Assembly: GCF_900167135.1 (NCBI RefSeq)
Contig: NZ_FUWZ01000007.1
Coordinates: forward strand, 62,001-126,000
DNA: 64,000 nt
DNA from: Chitinophaga eiseniae
GTDB lineage: Bacteria; Bacteroidota; Bacteroidia; Chitinophagales; Chitinophagaceae
Direction: 5' to 3'
Shown here: positions 33,668 to 43,600 of the stretch, piece after piece
Layout of the letters: the number at the start of each line of letters is the position of its first letter
How positions within the stretch are numbered: the first letter of the stretch is position 1
The notes under the pieces: model-generated
What the model was told of the DNA's origin: nothing
The model's database searches: none
What the model saw: the letters and a program-made list of their open reading frames with translations, nothing else
Program-made: the position numbers and the translations under genes

Positions 33668-35125
33668 TTACCAGGCATAAGGCTGGTAGTCTTTCAGGAA
33701 ATGTCCGAACAGTGGTATGTCGGGACTGGCAAGGCCGGACACGATCGGGTCGTAGATGCGCGCCATGCCGTCGGTTTCATCCAGCGGTGGTACAAAACCA
33801 TCCTCTTCGTATAGCCGTTCTTTTTTAGGATGCGGATTTTCCTGCGTGATCCAGCCGGTGTCCACACTGTTCATATAGATGCCATCCAGCGCATAATCCT
33901 GTGCGGACGTGCGGGTCATCATATTCAGCGCGGCTTTGGCCATATTGGTATGTGGGTGGTACGGCGTTTTGGAGCCCCGGTTGAATTGTCCCTCCATCGC
34001 TGACACGTTGATGATAAACCGGCGGGGAAAGGGCGATTTTTTCAGCAGGGCTTTCAGCTGGCTGTTGAGCATAAAAGGTGCGGTAACGTTCACCAGTTGC
34101 GTTTCCAGCATTTCGCCCGGTGGTATTTCATCCAGCCGCAGCGTCCAGCTGTTGGTAGCCCGGAGGTCTACCTGCTGCCGGTCTTTGTCGTACTGTCCGG
34201 CGGGAAAGGACTGGTGTATTTCGGCAGGCAACAGCTGCTGCTCCCATACATCACCAGGGTAACGGAAGGGTGGGGCGGGAGCGAGGCAGGAACGTACTGC
34301 CGCGGGTAGCGCTTCCAGCGGCGCTTCTTCCATCGCGAAAAGGTGCTGGTAAAAAGCTGCCGGCCTTTTGACCGTCTGCGCCGCATTGTGTATCAGGATG
34401 TCCAGGTGGGTTTCTTCGGCATACAGCTGTTGTATGAACTGCCGGACCTGCCCGGGGTGGCGCAGGTCCAGCGTCACAATTTTCAGCCGGTGGCCCCATT
34501 CGGAAAAATCTTTTTCTTCGCTGAAGCGCAGCGCGCAGTCTTTGGCAAAGCGGGTGGTCACCCACACCCGGGCGCCATCGCGCAGCAGCCGCAGGGCGGT
34601 GAGATAGCCTATTTTGATGCGGCCGCCGGTGACTACCGCCACGCGGTCACGAAGATCGGCACACTGCAGCCGCTTGCTGTAATTGAGCGCCGCACAGGAT
34701 GGGCATAACATATGATAAAAGAAATGCACGCTCAAGTAGGGGACCTGGCAGGTGTAGCAGCGTTGATGACCGGTCAGCGTCAGGTCTTCGTTTTTACCGG
34801 CCGGCTGACCGGTGTCCGGTAGTTCATATTTTCGGAAAAGCTGTGTCTGGGAAAGCACTTCTTTTTTGTCGTACTGCCGCAATACATCCTGCTTTTGTGA
34901 TATTTGTTTCAACCGCTGCAGGGTCATTCTCACCGGCGGCGGAGCTACCGCCGTCAGCGCGGCTTCTGCCACCGCCGCCTTGTTATCTTTCTTGGCACGC
35001 TTGTACAGTTTGGTCACCAGTCCTTTTAAGACCATGTTGTCCGGCGACTGGTCAGGGTCCCGTGATAAAACCTGCAGCACTTTTATGCAGGCTTCCCATT
35101 CTTCTTGTGTAAATGCTCGCTCCAT
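33668..35125 (-). CDS. Short-chain dehydrogenase-like protein with zinc ribbon, 485 aa
   Basis: An N-terminal helical region of about 110 residues is followed by a zinc-ribbon-like Cys quartet (Cys123, 126, 141, 144 in CYTCQV and CPSC) and then an SDR Rossmann domain with TGGRIKIG (166-173), HNAAQT (246-251) and the strand Ser375 in INVSAMEG. At the catalytic Tyr-xxx-Lys site the sequence is Thr393-Asn-Met-Ala-Lys397, so the Tyr is replaced by Thr, with a Tyr at 389. The domain is also enlarged between residues 255 and 340. Ordinary SDRs are near 250 residues. Enzyme activity is therefore uncertain; a binding or altered catalytic role is possible. It pairs with the LRR gene downstream. Confidence 0.75.
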   Translation of the reverse strand: MERAFTQEEWEACIKVLQVLSRDPDQSPDNMVLKGLVTKLYKRAKKDNKAAVAEAALTAVAPPPVRMTLQRLKQISQKQDVLRQYDKKEVLSQTQLFRKYELPDTGQPAGKNEDLTLTGHQRCYTCQVPYLSVHFFYHMLCPSCAALNYSKRLQCADLRDRVAVVTGGRIKIGYLTALRLLRDGARVWVTTRFAKDCALRFSEEKDFSEWGHRLKIVTLDLRHPGQVRQFIQQLYAEETHLDILIHNAAQTVKRPAAFYQHLFAMEEAPLEALPAAVRSCLAPAPPFRYPGDVWEQQLLPAEIHQSFPAGQYDKDRQQVDLRATNSWTLRLDEIPPGEMLETQLVNVTAPFMLNSQLKALLKKSPFPRRFIINVSAMEGQFNRGSKTPYHPHTNMAKAALNMMTRTSAQDYALDGIYMNSVDTGWITQENPHPKKERLYEEDGFVPPLDETDGMARIYDPIVSGLASPDIPLFGHFLKDYQPYAW

Positions 35126-35187
35126 CTTCCGCTTGGGTTAAAAAATAAATTGGATGATTAAAGATAGATCTTATTAATTTATGTTAA

Positions 35188-35195
35188 TATATTTG
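35188..35195 (+). promoter_or_regulatory. Candidate -7 box TATATTTG for the lipoprotein gene
   Basis: Exact TAnnTTTG match 26 bases before the ATG at 35222; no TTG at standard -33 distance. Confidence 0.45.
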
Positions 35196-35221
35196 TGGCT
35201 GCACCCTATTTAATACAAACC

Positions 35222-36223
35222 ATGATGATCTTACGTTTCCGAATACACTGCGCCCGTACTTTACTCACCCTGTTGACGGTTATCTCCCTGTGGGGATGCT
35301 CCAAAGAGTATTCCAGGGAAAGCCCGATAACAGATCCGGTGGAGCAGCCTTCCGAGATGGCGGCCTATGCCCTCGAACACCAGGGTGGCAGCTGCTCCGA
35401 CGCTGTGGTGACCGGTACTTTTAAAGCCGGTACTCCCGTGGCGGCCGGTGCAAAAATACAGGTAACGGTGCAGGTGGCCATGCCGGGTGCATGGATACTG
35501 ACAACCGGAAACGTGAATGGGATGGAATTTACCGGCGGCGGCACCTTCACCGCTACCGGCAAATATACGATCACGCTGATGGGCAGGGGAACGCCTCAAC
35601 AGGAGGGCTCCTTTATTTTTCCGCTGAAGACCAGCGGATCTTCCTGCGGCGTCACCGTCAAGGTAAGTGGCAATGGTCCTGAAATACCTACGCCGCCGGC
35701 AGATTTTTACTACAAGATGACGGCTAACGGGAAAGACTATATGCAGGAAGTGACGGATGCCGGCCTGTACGTACTCGTTTCGCAAACCACCGGCGGCACC
35801 GATGTCTTGCTGGGCACCGGTATCTCCTGGGCAGGCAGCGCCAGTCTCCCCCTGGGCAAAACGGAAATGATCATCGCCAAAGGGATGCTGGCCAATTTTG
35901 ACGCTGTGAGCAACCAGGAATTCAAAAACTTCTTCCAGCCGGGCAATTACAATTACATGATCATGAACAACCAGACTTTCGGCACTGGTATGCTGCTTAA
36001 CTGGACGGATGAAAAAGGAGTGTCCTGGACATCGCTGAACGGCGCCACCGGCCAGCCCAACGGCACCTTCACCATCATGAGCGCGGAAGACTGGTCCGGC
36101 TATCCGGGATATTACGGCCTGAAGGTAAAGATGAAGTTTTCCTGTAAGCTCTATAACGAAGCAGGCGGGGAGCTGACGATCACCAACGGAGAAATGGTGG
36201 GCGGATTCCTCAAAAAACGATAA
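35222..36223 (+). CDS. Hypothetical lipoprotein with Ig-like N-terminal region, 333 aa
   Basis: Lipoprotein signal (MMILRFRIHCARTLLTLLTVISLWGCS) with lipid-carrying Cys about residue 26. The first mature domain (about 50-145) is Gly/Thr-rich and beta-rich, with the pattern GTFKAGTPVAAGAKIQVTVQV seen in Bacteroidota surface lipoproteins; the second half (about 155-333) is also beta-rich, with a short Pro linker between them. I know no function. The in-frame start at 35195 would put the -7 box inside the gene, so 35222 is preferred. It is divergent from the SDR gene. Confidence 0.7.
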   Translation: MMILRFRIHCARTLLTLLTVISLWGCSKEYSRESPITDPVEQPSEMAAYALEHQGGSCSDAVVTGTFKAGTPVAAGAKIQVTVQVAMPGAWILTTGNVNGMEFTGGGTFTATGKYTITLMGRGTPQQEGSFIFPLKTSGSSCGVTVKVSGNGPEIPTPPADFYYKMTANGKDYMQEVTDAGLYVLVSQTTGGTDVLLGTGISWAGSASLPLGKTEMIIAKGMLANFDAVSNQEFKNFFQPGNYNYMIMNNQTFGTGMLLNWTDEKGVSWTSLNGATGQPNGTFTIMSAEDWSGYPGYYGLKVKMKFSCKLYNEAGGELTITNGEMVGGFLKKR

Positions 36224-36266
36224 TCCTATAGACAATCTCTATCGCGGCGGCTCCATGGTTTGTCCT

Positions 36267-36291
36267 ACATTTACAGCCGGTAAATGTTTTT
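36267..36291 (+). terminator. Weak terminator-like inverted repeat
   Basis: Perfect 8-bp arms ACATTTAC/GTAAATGT (36267-36274, 36280-36287) followed by TTTT. It ends just before the hemolysin III start, so it could instead be an operator. Confidence 0.4.
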
Positions 36292-36296
36292 GACTC

Positions 36297-36941
36297 ATGG
36301 GAATGACAGCTTCACCAACAGGCTATACACGGAAGCAGGAAATTGTAAACGGACTGGTACATGCTATTGGCATCGTATTCGGTATCAGCGGGCTTCCGGT
36401 ACTGACAAGCATCGCTGCCACGCACGGTAATACGCCGGGCATTGTAGGGGCAGGGATCTACAGTTTTTGTTTTATTTTGTTATTTACCTGTTCAACGATT
36501 TATCATATCTCCCAGGAGTCGGCCGTCAAAAAAGTATTTCTCATCTTCGATCATATCAGCATCTATTTCCTGATTGCCGGTACCTATACCCCCTTTCTGC
36601 TGGTGTATATGAACAACGCTTTCGGGATCTCGCTGTTGTCGGTGCTGTGGGGCCTTACGGCAATAGGCATCCTGTTTAAAGTCTTTTTCACGGGACGGTT
36701 CGATATCATCTCCACGCTCATCTACCTGGTAATGGGCTGGATACTGGTGGTAGGCGGCAAACGTTTCTTCGCCGACATGCCGCTGTCAGTCATCGTTATG
36801 TTGTGCGTAGGAGGCGGCTTATATACCATCGGCGTGATCTTTTACCTGTGGGACAGATACAAATACACCCATGCACTCTGGCATCTGCTGGTACTCTCCG
36901 GGGCGGTATGCCATTATGTAGCCATTTTGTTATCCATGTAA
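36297..36941 (+). CDS. Hemolysin III / TrhA family membrane protein (PAQR), 214 aa
   Basis: Seven-helix inner-membrane protein of the PAQR superfamily. Family marks are EIVNGLVHAIGIVFG near the N-terminus, TIYHIS, FDHISIYFLIAGTYTPF, and the C-terminal HALWHLLVLSGAVCHYVAIL, which together give the conserved His and Asp metal ligands. Bacterial TrhA homologues influence membrane fluidity; direct haemolytic activity is not established for most. Start 36297 or 36303 are both possible. The YwqG-like gene follows 11 bases after the stop. Confidence 0.92.
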   Translation: MGMTASPTGYTRKQEIVNGLVHAIGIVFGISGLPVLTSIAATHGNTPGIVGAGIYSFCFILLFTCSTIYHISQESAVKKVFLIFDHISIYFLIAGTYTPFLLVYMNNAFGISLLSVLWGLTAIGILFKVFFTGRFDIISTLIYLVMGWILVVGGKRFFADMPLSVIVMLCVGGGLYTIGVIFYLWDRYKYTHALWHLLVLSGAVCHYVAILLSM

Positions 36942-36952
36942 ATATTGTAGTC

Positions 36953-37807
36953 TTGACTATTGAACAGTATAAAGAATTAATCCTCGAATTCGAACTTACG
37001 GGCGTAGCCGATTATGTATTATCCGCCGCCCGTCCCATTGTGAATTTTAAACGGGCAGCAAAGGAAAATTACCAGCAACCCGGTAATTCCCGTGTAGGTG
37101 GCGATCCTGACCTGCCGGCAGGTTTTGCGTGGCCTTTAACAGAAACAGGGGCGCCGATGACTTTCGTCGCACAGCTGGACCTGGAGACCGTCTATCCGCT
37201 GGAAACAGAACAGCTGTTGCCACCCGCAGGTGTCCTGTATTTTTTCATGGGCGACCTGGAAACGGCCAGAAATATCGTCCATAAGGTGATATATGTGGCC
37301 GGCAAAACCGGACTGCAGCGTACACCGCCTCCAGCCGTTACCATCCTGGAACAAGAGGGGAGGTTCAACGGATACCGTATGGAACCTGTGGCCGCATTGA
37401 TGCCGCCTAACTATGCTTATGCAGACTATGAAGTGCTCTCTGACGATGAAGGAGACGCCATGGACGACCTCTGCTCGGAACTGACGGACGGCGTGGCCCG
37501 CATAGGCGGCTACCCCGACGGACAACACGATGATCACAATATAGAAGCGGCCATGTACCTCGTTGTTGGCCAACCGTACGACTACTCTCCAAAAAATGCG
37601 CGCAACGCCCTGCTGAAGCACTTCAAAGGCGATCAGCAAGCCGCAGATGCCGCAGAAAAGGACATGACCCTGCTGCTCCAGGTAGACTCCGACCAGGAAG
37701 TGGGCTTCTGCTGGGGAGATGCCGGCTGCCTGCAGTTTATGATGGATAAAAAAGCACTGCTCGCCCGAACGTTTGATAAAACGTATCTCTCGTTGTACAG
37801 CTCCTGA
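36953..37807 (+). CDS. YwqG-family protein (DUF1963), 284 aa, TTG start
   Basis: Soluble DUF1963/YwqG protein: the segment NSRVGGDPDLPAGFAWPLTETGAPMTFVAQLDLE is typical, as is the late LLLQVDSDQEVGFCWGDAGCLQFMMDKKAL. No ATG is available in frame near the expected N-terminus; the first plausible codon after the hemolysin III stop is TTG at 36953, giving a start like family members (MTIEQYKELI). The frame is open further upstream only through the hemolysin III gene. Function unknown. The 11-base spacing indicates cotranscription. Confidence 0.8.
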   Translation: MTIEQYKELILEFELTGVADYVLSAARPIVNFKRAAKENYQQPGNSRVGGDPDLPAGFAWPLTETGAPMTFVAQLDLETVYPLETEQLLPPAGVLYFFMGDLETARNIVHKVIYVAGKTGLQRTPPPAVTILEQEGRFNGYRMEPVAALMPPNYAYADYEVLSDDEGDAMDDLCSELTDGVARIGGYPDGQHDDHNIEAAMYLVVGQPYDYSPKNARNALLKHFKGDQQAADAAEKDMTLLLQVDSDQEVGFCWGDAGCLQFMMDKKALLARTFDKTYLSLYSS

Positions 37808-37943
37808 AACGATCATGATCCTGATGACGACTGATGGCGCTGATGTGGAAAACGGTATCAGTCAGCATATCAAGGAGGACCAATTATAATCATGACCATC
37901 ATAGTTCAGGAAAATCAGTCAAAATCAGCGTAATCAAAGTTCA

Positions 37944-39848
37944 ATGTTATATTTCGATAAGCTCTTTCAGCTGCTGCGCCAGGAAAGAGAAGAAGATAAA
38001 CAATCCTGGCTCCGCCAGACAGCCAGTTCATCTGCAGCAGAACGCAGAACGAACGGCCTTACCTGGTACCCGGTGGCCATCAGGGGCACGGAAATGAGCC
38101 GGGGGGATTATCTCACCGTGGAAGTGGAACGTACCACTCACCAGGATATAGCGCACCAGTTGCGTTTCGGCGTATCTGCGGTATTGTTTTCCAATCATGA
38201 TCCGTTACAGGACAGGGTAGAAGGCACTGTTACCTTTCAGGGAGGCAACCGCCTGAAGCTGACATTACGTACGGATGAGCTGCCGGAATGGGCCGACAAC
38301 GGCAAACTGGGCATCGATCTGCTGTTCGATGACAATAGCTACGATGAGATGCAACAGGCGCTGAAACAAGCGGCTGCCCTGGCAGACAAGCCGGAAGGTC
38401 ATCTCGTGAAAATTCTTATTGGTGAAAGAAAACCCACCTTTGACGCTATAACGCCACCGGTAACACTGCCGGGACTGAATTCCGTACAACGGGAAGCCGT
38501 CAATAGAATCCTGTCGGCCAACGAGCTGGCGATCGTGCATGGCCCGCCGGGCACCGGAAAAACTACTACGCTGGTACAGGCTATCAAGGCACTGATCAGA
38601 AAAGACCAGGAGAAAATATTAGTGGTAGCGCCCAGCAACGCGGCTGTTGACCTGCTCAGTGAAAAACTGGCGGATGAAGGACTCAATGTACTGCGCGTGG
38701 GCAACCCCGCACGCGTATCAGCGCGACTGTCATCGCTCACCCTCGACAGTAAAATGTCCGAACACGCCAGCATGAAGGAAGTGAAACGCCTGAAGAAACA
38801 AGCCAGCGAGTTTAAAAATATGGCGCATAAGTACAAGCGTAACTTCGGCAAGGCGGAAAGGGAGCAACGTAAAGCCCTCTTTGATGAAGCACATAAAATC
38901 ATGAAAGAGGTGGACAAGACAGAGCAATACATCACGGACGATCTGATTGCCAAAGCACAGGTGATCACCGCTACGCTCGTTGGCGCCAACCATTACACGG
39001 TACGGAATGTGCGATATAAAACCGTCGTGATCGATGAAGCGGGCCAGGCGCTCGAACCTGCCTGCTGGATACCCATCATTAAAGCGCAGAAGGTTATTTT
39101 CGCCGGTGATCACTGCCAGCTGCCGCCAACCATCAAGTCGGCCGAAGCGGCACGTCAGGGACTCAGCAATACACTCCTGGAAAAGAGTGTGGCGCTGCAT
39201 CCGGAAGCAGTAGTATTGCTGGAAGAACAGTACCGCATGAACGAAATGATCATGGGGTATGCCTCGGCTGTTTTTTATGACAACAAACTAAAGGCCCATC
39301 ATACGGTGGCCGGCCATCGCCTGTTTGCAGACGACTTGCCGCTGACTTTCGTGGATACCGCCGGCTGTGGCTTCGATGAAAAAACAGAAGGCACCAGCAC
39401 TTCCAACCCTGAAGAAGCCTCCTTCCTGTTCCGCCATCTGTTGCAGCTGGTAGCTGCGCTGAAAGCACAACCGGGCAACAATACTTTCCCGGAAATTGCG
39501 ATCATCTCACCTTACAAACAACAGGTGTACCTGTTGCAGGAACAGCTGCAACATGCCGCTGAACTACAGCCACATGCCGCCAGTATTTCCGTGAATACGA
39601 TCGACAGCTTCCAGGGACAGGAGCGGGACGTGGTGTACATCAGCATGACCCGCAGCAATGCCGATAACAACATCGGCTTCCTCTCCGATATACGCCGCAT
39701 GAACGTGGCCATGACCAGGGCACGGAAAAAACTGGTCGTGGTGGGCGATAGCGCCACTTTATCACAACTACCTTTCTACGCAGGCTTCATCGCCTACGCA
39801 GAAACACAGAACGCTTACCAGAGCGCCTGGGAATTTATGGACTTATAA
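37944..39848 (+). CDS. Superfamily 1 DNA/RNA helicase, UPF1/IGHMBP2-like, 634 aa
   Basis: ATP-driven helicase of the UPF1-like branch. An N-terminal beta-barrel region (about 1-165) precedes Walker A VHGPPGTGKTTTLVQAI (about 193-209), the insertion with a charged coiled coil (about 265-330), motif II VVIDEAGQALEPA, motif III FAGDHCQLPPT, motif V NTIDSFQGQERDVVYISMTRS and motif VI RRMNVAMTRARKKLVVVGD. All helicase motifs look intact. Such stand-alone proteins occur widely in Bacteroidota; roles in RNA or DNA repair are presumed, not shown. DinB follows 9 bases downstream. Confidence 0.92.
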   Translation: MLYFDKLFQLLRQEREEDKQSWLRQTASSSAAERRTNGLTWYPVAIRGTEMSRGDYLTVEVERTTHQDIAHQLRFGVSAVLFSNHDPLQDRVEGTVTFQGGNRLKLTLRTDELPEWADNGKLGIDLLFDDNSYDEMQQALKQAAALADKPEGHLVKILIGERKPTFDAITPPVTLPGLNSVQREAVNRILSANELAIVHGPPGTGKTTTLVQAIKALIRKDQEKILVVAPSNAAVDLLSEKLADEGLNVLRVGNPARVSARLSSLTLDSKMSEHASMKEVKRLKKQASEFKNMAHKYKRNFGKAEREQRKALFDEAHKIMKEVDKTEQYITDDLIAKAQVITATLVGANHYTVRNVRYKTVVIDEAGQALEPACWIPIIKAQKVIFAGDHCQLPPTIKSAEAARQGLSNTLLEKSVALHPEAVVLLEEQYRMNEMIMGYASAVFYDNKLKAHHTVAGHRLFADDLPLTFVDTAGCGFDEKTEGTSTSNPEEASFLFRHLLQLVAALKAQPGNNTFPEIAIISPYKQQVYLLQEQLQHAAELQPHAASISVNTIDSFQGQERDVVYISMTRSNADNNIGFLSDIRRMNVAMTRARKKLVVVGDSATLSQLPFYAGFIAYAETQNAYQSAWEFMDL

Positions 39849-39857
39849 ACTTATCAT

Positions 39858-40304
39858 ATGATCGCAGCAAGCCTTGATCGTTGGGAACACCTGTGTAATA
39901 TCATCCCGCCTTTGCTAAAAAATATCAGTGAAGAAGATTTCACTTTTAAACCTCTTCCCACAAAGTGGAGCAAAAAAGAAATACTGGGCCACCTGATAGA
40001 CAGCGCCGCCAATAACCATCAGCGTTTTGTACGCGTGCAGTTTGAAGAAACACCCCGCATCACATATCATCAGAATGAATGGAACCGTTATAGTTACCAT
40101 CAGCTCCAGCCCGCCCGTCAGCTGATCGACAGCTGGGAGGGGTTTAACCGGCTGCTGCTGGGCATCGCCCGCCATATACCGGAAGATGCCTTGCAGCGCC
40201 GCGGTTATGCCGGCGGCCCGGAACCGGTCACACTGGCTTTTCTCATAGAAGATTATGTGGTCCACCTGGAGCATCACCTGCGGCAATTGGTGGCTTACTC
40301 TTAG
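39858..40304 (+). CDS. DinB-family protein, 148 aa
   Basis: Four-helix-bundle metalloprotein of the DinB/YfiT group. The pattern KWSKKEILGHLIDSAANNHQRFVRVQ supplies the first metal-binding His and the C-terminal EDYVVHLEHHLRQL the other two. Some relatives are thiol-dependent S-transferases; DNA-damage induction gave the family its name. It lies 9 bases after the helicase gene, so both are probably one transcript ending at the hairpin at 40332. Confidence 0.88.
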   Translation: MIAASLDRWEHLCNIIPPLLKNISEEDFTFKPLPTKWSKKEILGHLIDSAANNHQRFVRVQFEETPRITYHQNEWNRYSYHQLQPARQLIDSWEGFNRLLLGIARHIPEDALQRRGYAGGPEPVTLAFLIEDYVVHLEHHLRQLVAYS

Positions 40305-40644
40305 CTGCATTTACACTGACCTTTTTACGCGGGGCGTAGCAGGACCTCCTGCTACGCCCTTTTGTTATCCCGGGACAAGGTTACTCCTGTTGCCGGCTGT
40401 TGCATACGCAATGCCAGGGGATGTATTATTCCTGCCGTCAATCGTATTATTGGAAAGAAAGCTGTAGTTCTGCAGCCGTGAACGGCCAATCAGATAAAAA
40501 ATCCTGCAGAAAAAGCAACTTTTCTGCGGCACAGTCGTCTTTTAAACGACACAGATAATTTAAAATAAAATGTTTCGTTTTTGCTACATTCGTTTATCCG
40601 GAAAAATCAACCTCCGGAGAAGACCCTTTAACAATCAACCGCTT
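40305..40644. other. Intergenic region with terminator and two small hairpins
   Basis: About 340 bases without a gene. Besides the terminator at 40332-40363 it contains an 8-bp hairpin GCAGAAAA/TTTTCTGC (40506-40527) and a 5-bp hairpin GTCGT/ACGAC (40534-40550), both in the likely leader or promoter region of the protease gene. No exact TAnnTTTG box was found. Confidence 0.4.
40332..40363 (+). terminator. Intrinsic terminator after dinB-like gene
   Basis: Perfect 12-bp GC-rich stem GGGCGTAGCAGG / CCTGCTACGCCC (40332-40343, 40348-40359) with ACCT loop, followed by TTTT. Confidence 0.9.
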
Positions 40645-43600
40645 ATGAAGAAAAACGTTATGCTGGCCATGGCGTGCCTGTTGGGCGCCCATTCCTATGC
40701 GCAGGTAAGCGCCAGCCTGTTCCGCTACCCGGACGTTTCCCGTACGCAGATCGCCTTCAGTTATGCCAACGACATCTGGCTGGTCCCCAAAGAGGGCGGT
40801 ACCGCTATCAGGGTGACCTCTCCCGCCGGGATGGAGATGTACCCCCGCTTTTCGCCGGACGGCAGCAAACTCGCGTTCTCGGCCAACTACGACGGCAATC
40901 TGGAGGCATATGTGATGCCGGTGACCGGCGGCGTGCCCTTTCGGCTCACCCAGCACGGTAACCCCGATATGGTCATCGACTGGACACTGGATGGCAAACA
41001 GGTACTGTTCTCTTCCCGCCGCGAAAGCACCAAAGAACGCTTCAACCAGTTTTATACGATTCCTGAAACCGGTGGCACTGCCGTTAAACTGCCCCTGGCC
41101 TACGCCGAATTCGGCAGCTATTCGCCAGACGGTAAGAGCATCGCCGTGGCCATCCGCTCGCAAAGCGCCCGCACCTGGAAACGTTATCGCGGCGGTATGA
41201 AAGCCAACATCCATATTTATCACTTCGATACCCGCCAGTCAGAAAATATCTCCGCTAAAAGCGACGCCGGCGATGAATTTCCGATGTGGTATAACAACTA
41301 CGTCTATCTGCTGTCTGACCGCGGACCGGAGAAAAGAATGAACCTCTGGCGGTATAAAACAGATACCAAAACCTTTGAGCAGGTAACGCATTATACCGAC
41401 TATGACGTGCATACGCCTGCCATGGGACCAACCGATATCGTATACGAAGCGGGTGGCAAACTGTATACCCTCTCCCTGGAATCCCAGCAGTCCAGAGAAG
41501 TGAAAATTAATATCACTACTGACGTGGCTACCCTGAAACCACGCACCATTAAAACGGATAAAGATATCCAGTATGCAGACATCAGCCCGGACGGTAAACG
41601 CGCCCTCATCGGCGCCCGCGGCGAAGTATTCTCCCTGCCTGCTGAAAATGGTTTCGTGAAAGACCTTACCCGCACCAGCGGCGTCGCTGAAAGAGATGCG
41701 TCCTGGTCCCCCAACGGAAAATATATCGCCTGGTGGAGCGATCAGACCGGTGACTACGAACTGTGGATCGCCGAAAATGGCAAAGAAGAAGCTGCCAGAC
41801 AGGTAACCCATATCGGGCCAGGCTTTCGCTACCACGCCTACTGGTCGCCCGACAATAAAAAAATAGCTTTCATCGATCAGACAATGCGGATCCATATTGT
41901 GGACGTGGCCTCCGGCAAGGTGACTAACATAGACAAAGCCCTGCATTATACGGAAGACGCCCTCCGCACCTGGAAATGCAGCTGGTCGTCCGACAGCCGC
42001 TGGCTGGCGTATAGCCGTGACTGTGATAACCTGCACAATGCCGCTTTCCTCTATAATGTGCCAGGCAATCAGCGTCATCAGGTAACGGCCGACTTCTACG
42101 AAAGCATCGACCCGGTGTTTGATCCGGAAGGGAAATACCTCTACCTGCTTACCAACAGGACCTTTAAGCCGATCTACAGCGATGTGGAGAATAGCTTCAT
42201 CTACGCCAATACCACCAAAGTGGCTGCGATCAGCCTGCGTAAAGACGTACCGCCGGTGACATCCACCCAAAACGATGCGGTGGAAATAGGTAAAGACTCC
42301 GCACAGTCGTCTCCCAAAAAAGAAGATAAAAAGAAAGGGGGAGAAGAAACCGCTAAAAACAATAACGAAGTAAAAATAGATCTGGAGAATATCGAAGCCC
42401 GGTTATACGAGCTGCCGGTGGAAGCAGGCAACTACTCCCGGCTTACGGCGGTAAAAGGCAAGATCCTTTACAACAACGCCTCCAACACCGGCGTCAGCGA
42501 CCGGTCTGTTACCCTGAAATATTATGATCTCGACAGCCGCGAGGAAAAAGAAATCATCAAAGACGCGGGCCAGTACCAGGTGTCTGCTGATGGCAAAAAA
42601 ATCCTCGTTACAGGCGACCGCTACGCGATCATCGATCTGGGACCGAACCAGAAGGTGGACAAAAAACTCCGCATCAACGAAATGACCATGCTGCTGGACC
42701 CGATGCAGGAATGGAAGCAGCTGTTCAACGAAGCATGGCGCATAGAGCGCGATTTCTTCTACGATCCGAACATGCACGGCGTTAACTGGGCCGAAATGAA
42801 ACAGAAATATGCTCGCATCCTCGAAGGCGCCCGTACCCGTGAGGAAGTCAATTTTGTGATCGGTGAAATGATCGCGGAGATGAACGCCTCCCACGCGTAT
42901 GTGTCCGGTGGCGACCTGGAAACACCGAAGGAAATGAATGTAGGATACCTGGGTTGTGACTGGGAAGCGGATGGCAAATTCTATAAAGTGAAACGTATCA
43001 TCCGCGGCGCCGAATGGGACGCTGAAGCCCGCTCCCCGCTGGATGAACCGGGCATCAATATACCGGAAGGTACTTATATCCTGGCGGTGAACGGCGTGCC
43101 TTTGACGACCGCCAGTGAGCCTTTCAGCGCTTTCCAGGGACTGGCCGGCAAAGCCGTCGAGATCACCTACAATACCCGTCCTTCTTTTGAAGGCGCAAAA
43201 ACAGCGGTGGTGAAAGCTATCGGCAACGAATACCGCCTGCGCCATCTGGCCTGGATTGAAAGCAACCGCAAACATGTGGCGGAAGCGACCAACAACCAGG
43301 TAGGTTACATCTTTGTTCCCAGCACCGGCATCGACGGGCAGGACGAACTGGTTCGCCAGTTCAGCGCCCAATGGAACAAAGCCGCACTGATCATCGACGA
43401 ACGTTTCAATAACGGTGGTCAGATACCCGACCGTTTTATTGAACTGCTCAACCGCAAACCGCTGGCTTACTGGGCCACCCGCGACGGAGCATTGGTATCA
43501 GCGCCACTGGTAGGCCACTTCGGCCCCAAAGTAATGCTGATCAACGGCTGGAGCGGCTCCGGCGGCGACGCTTTTCCGGACTATTTCCGTAAAAGAGGCC

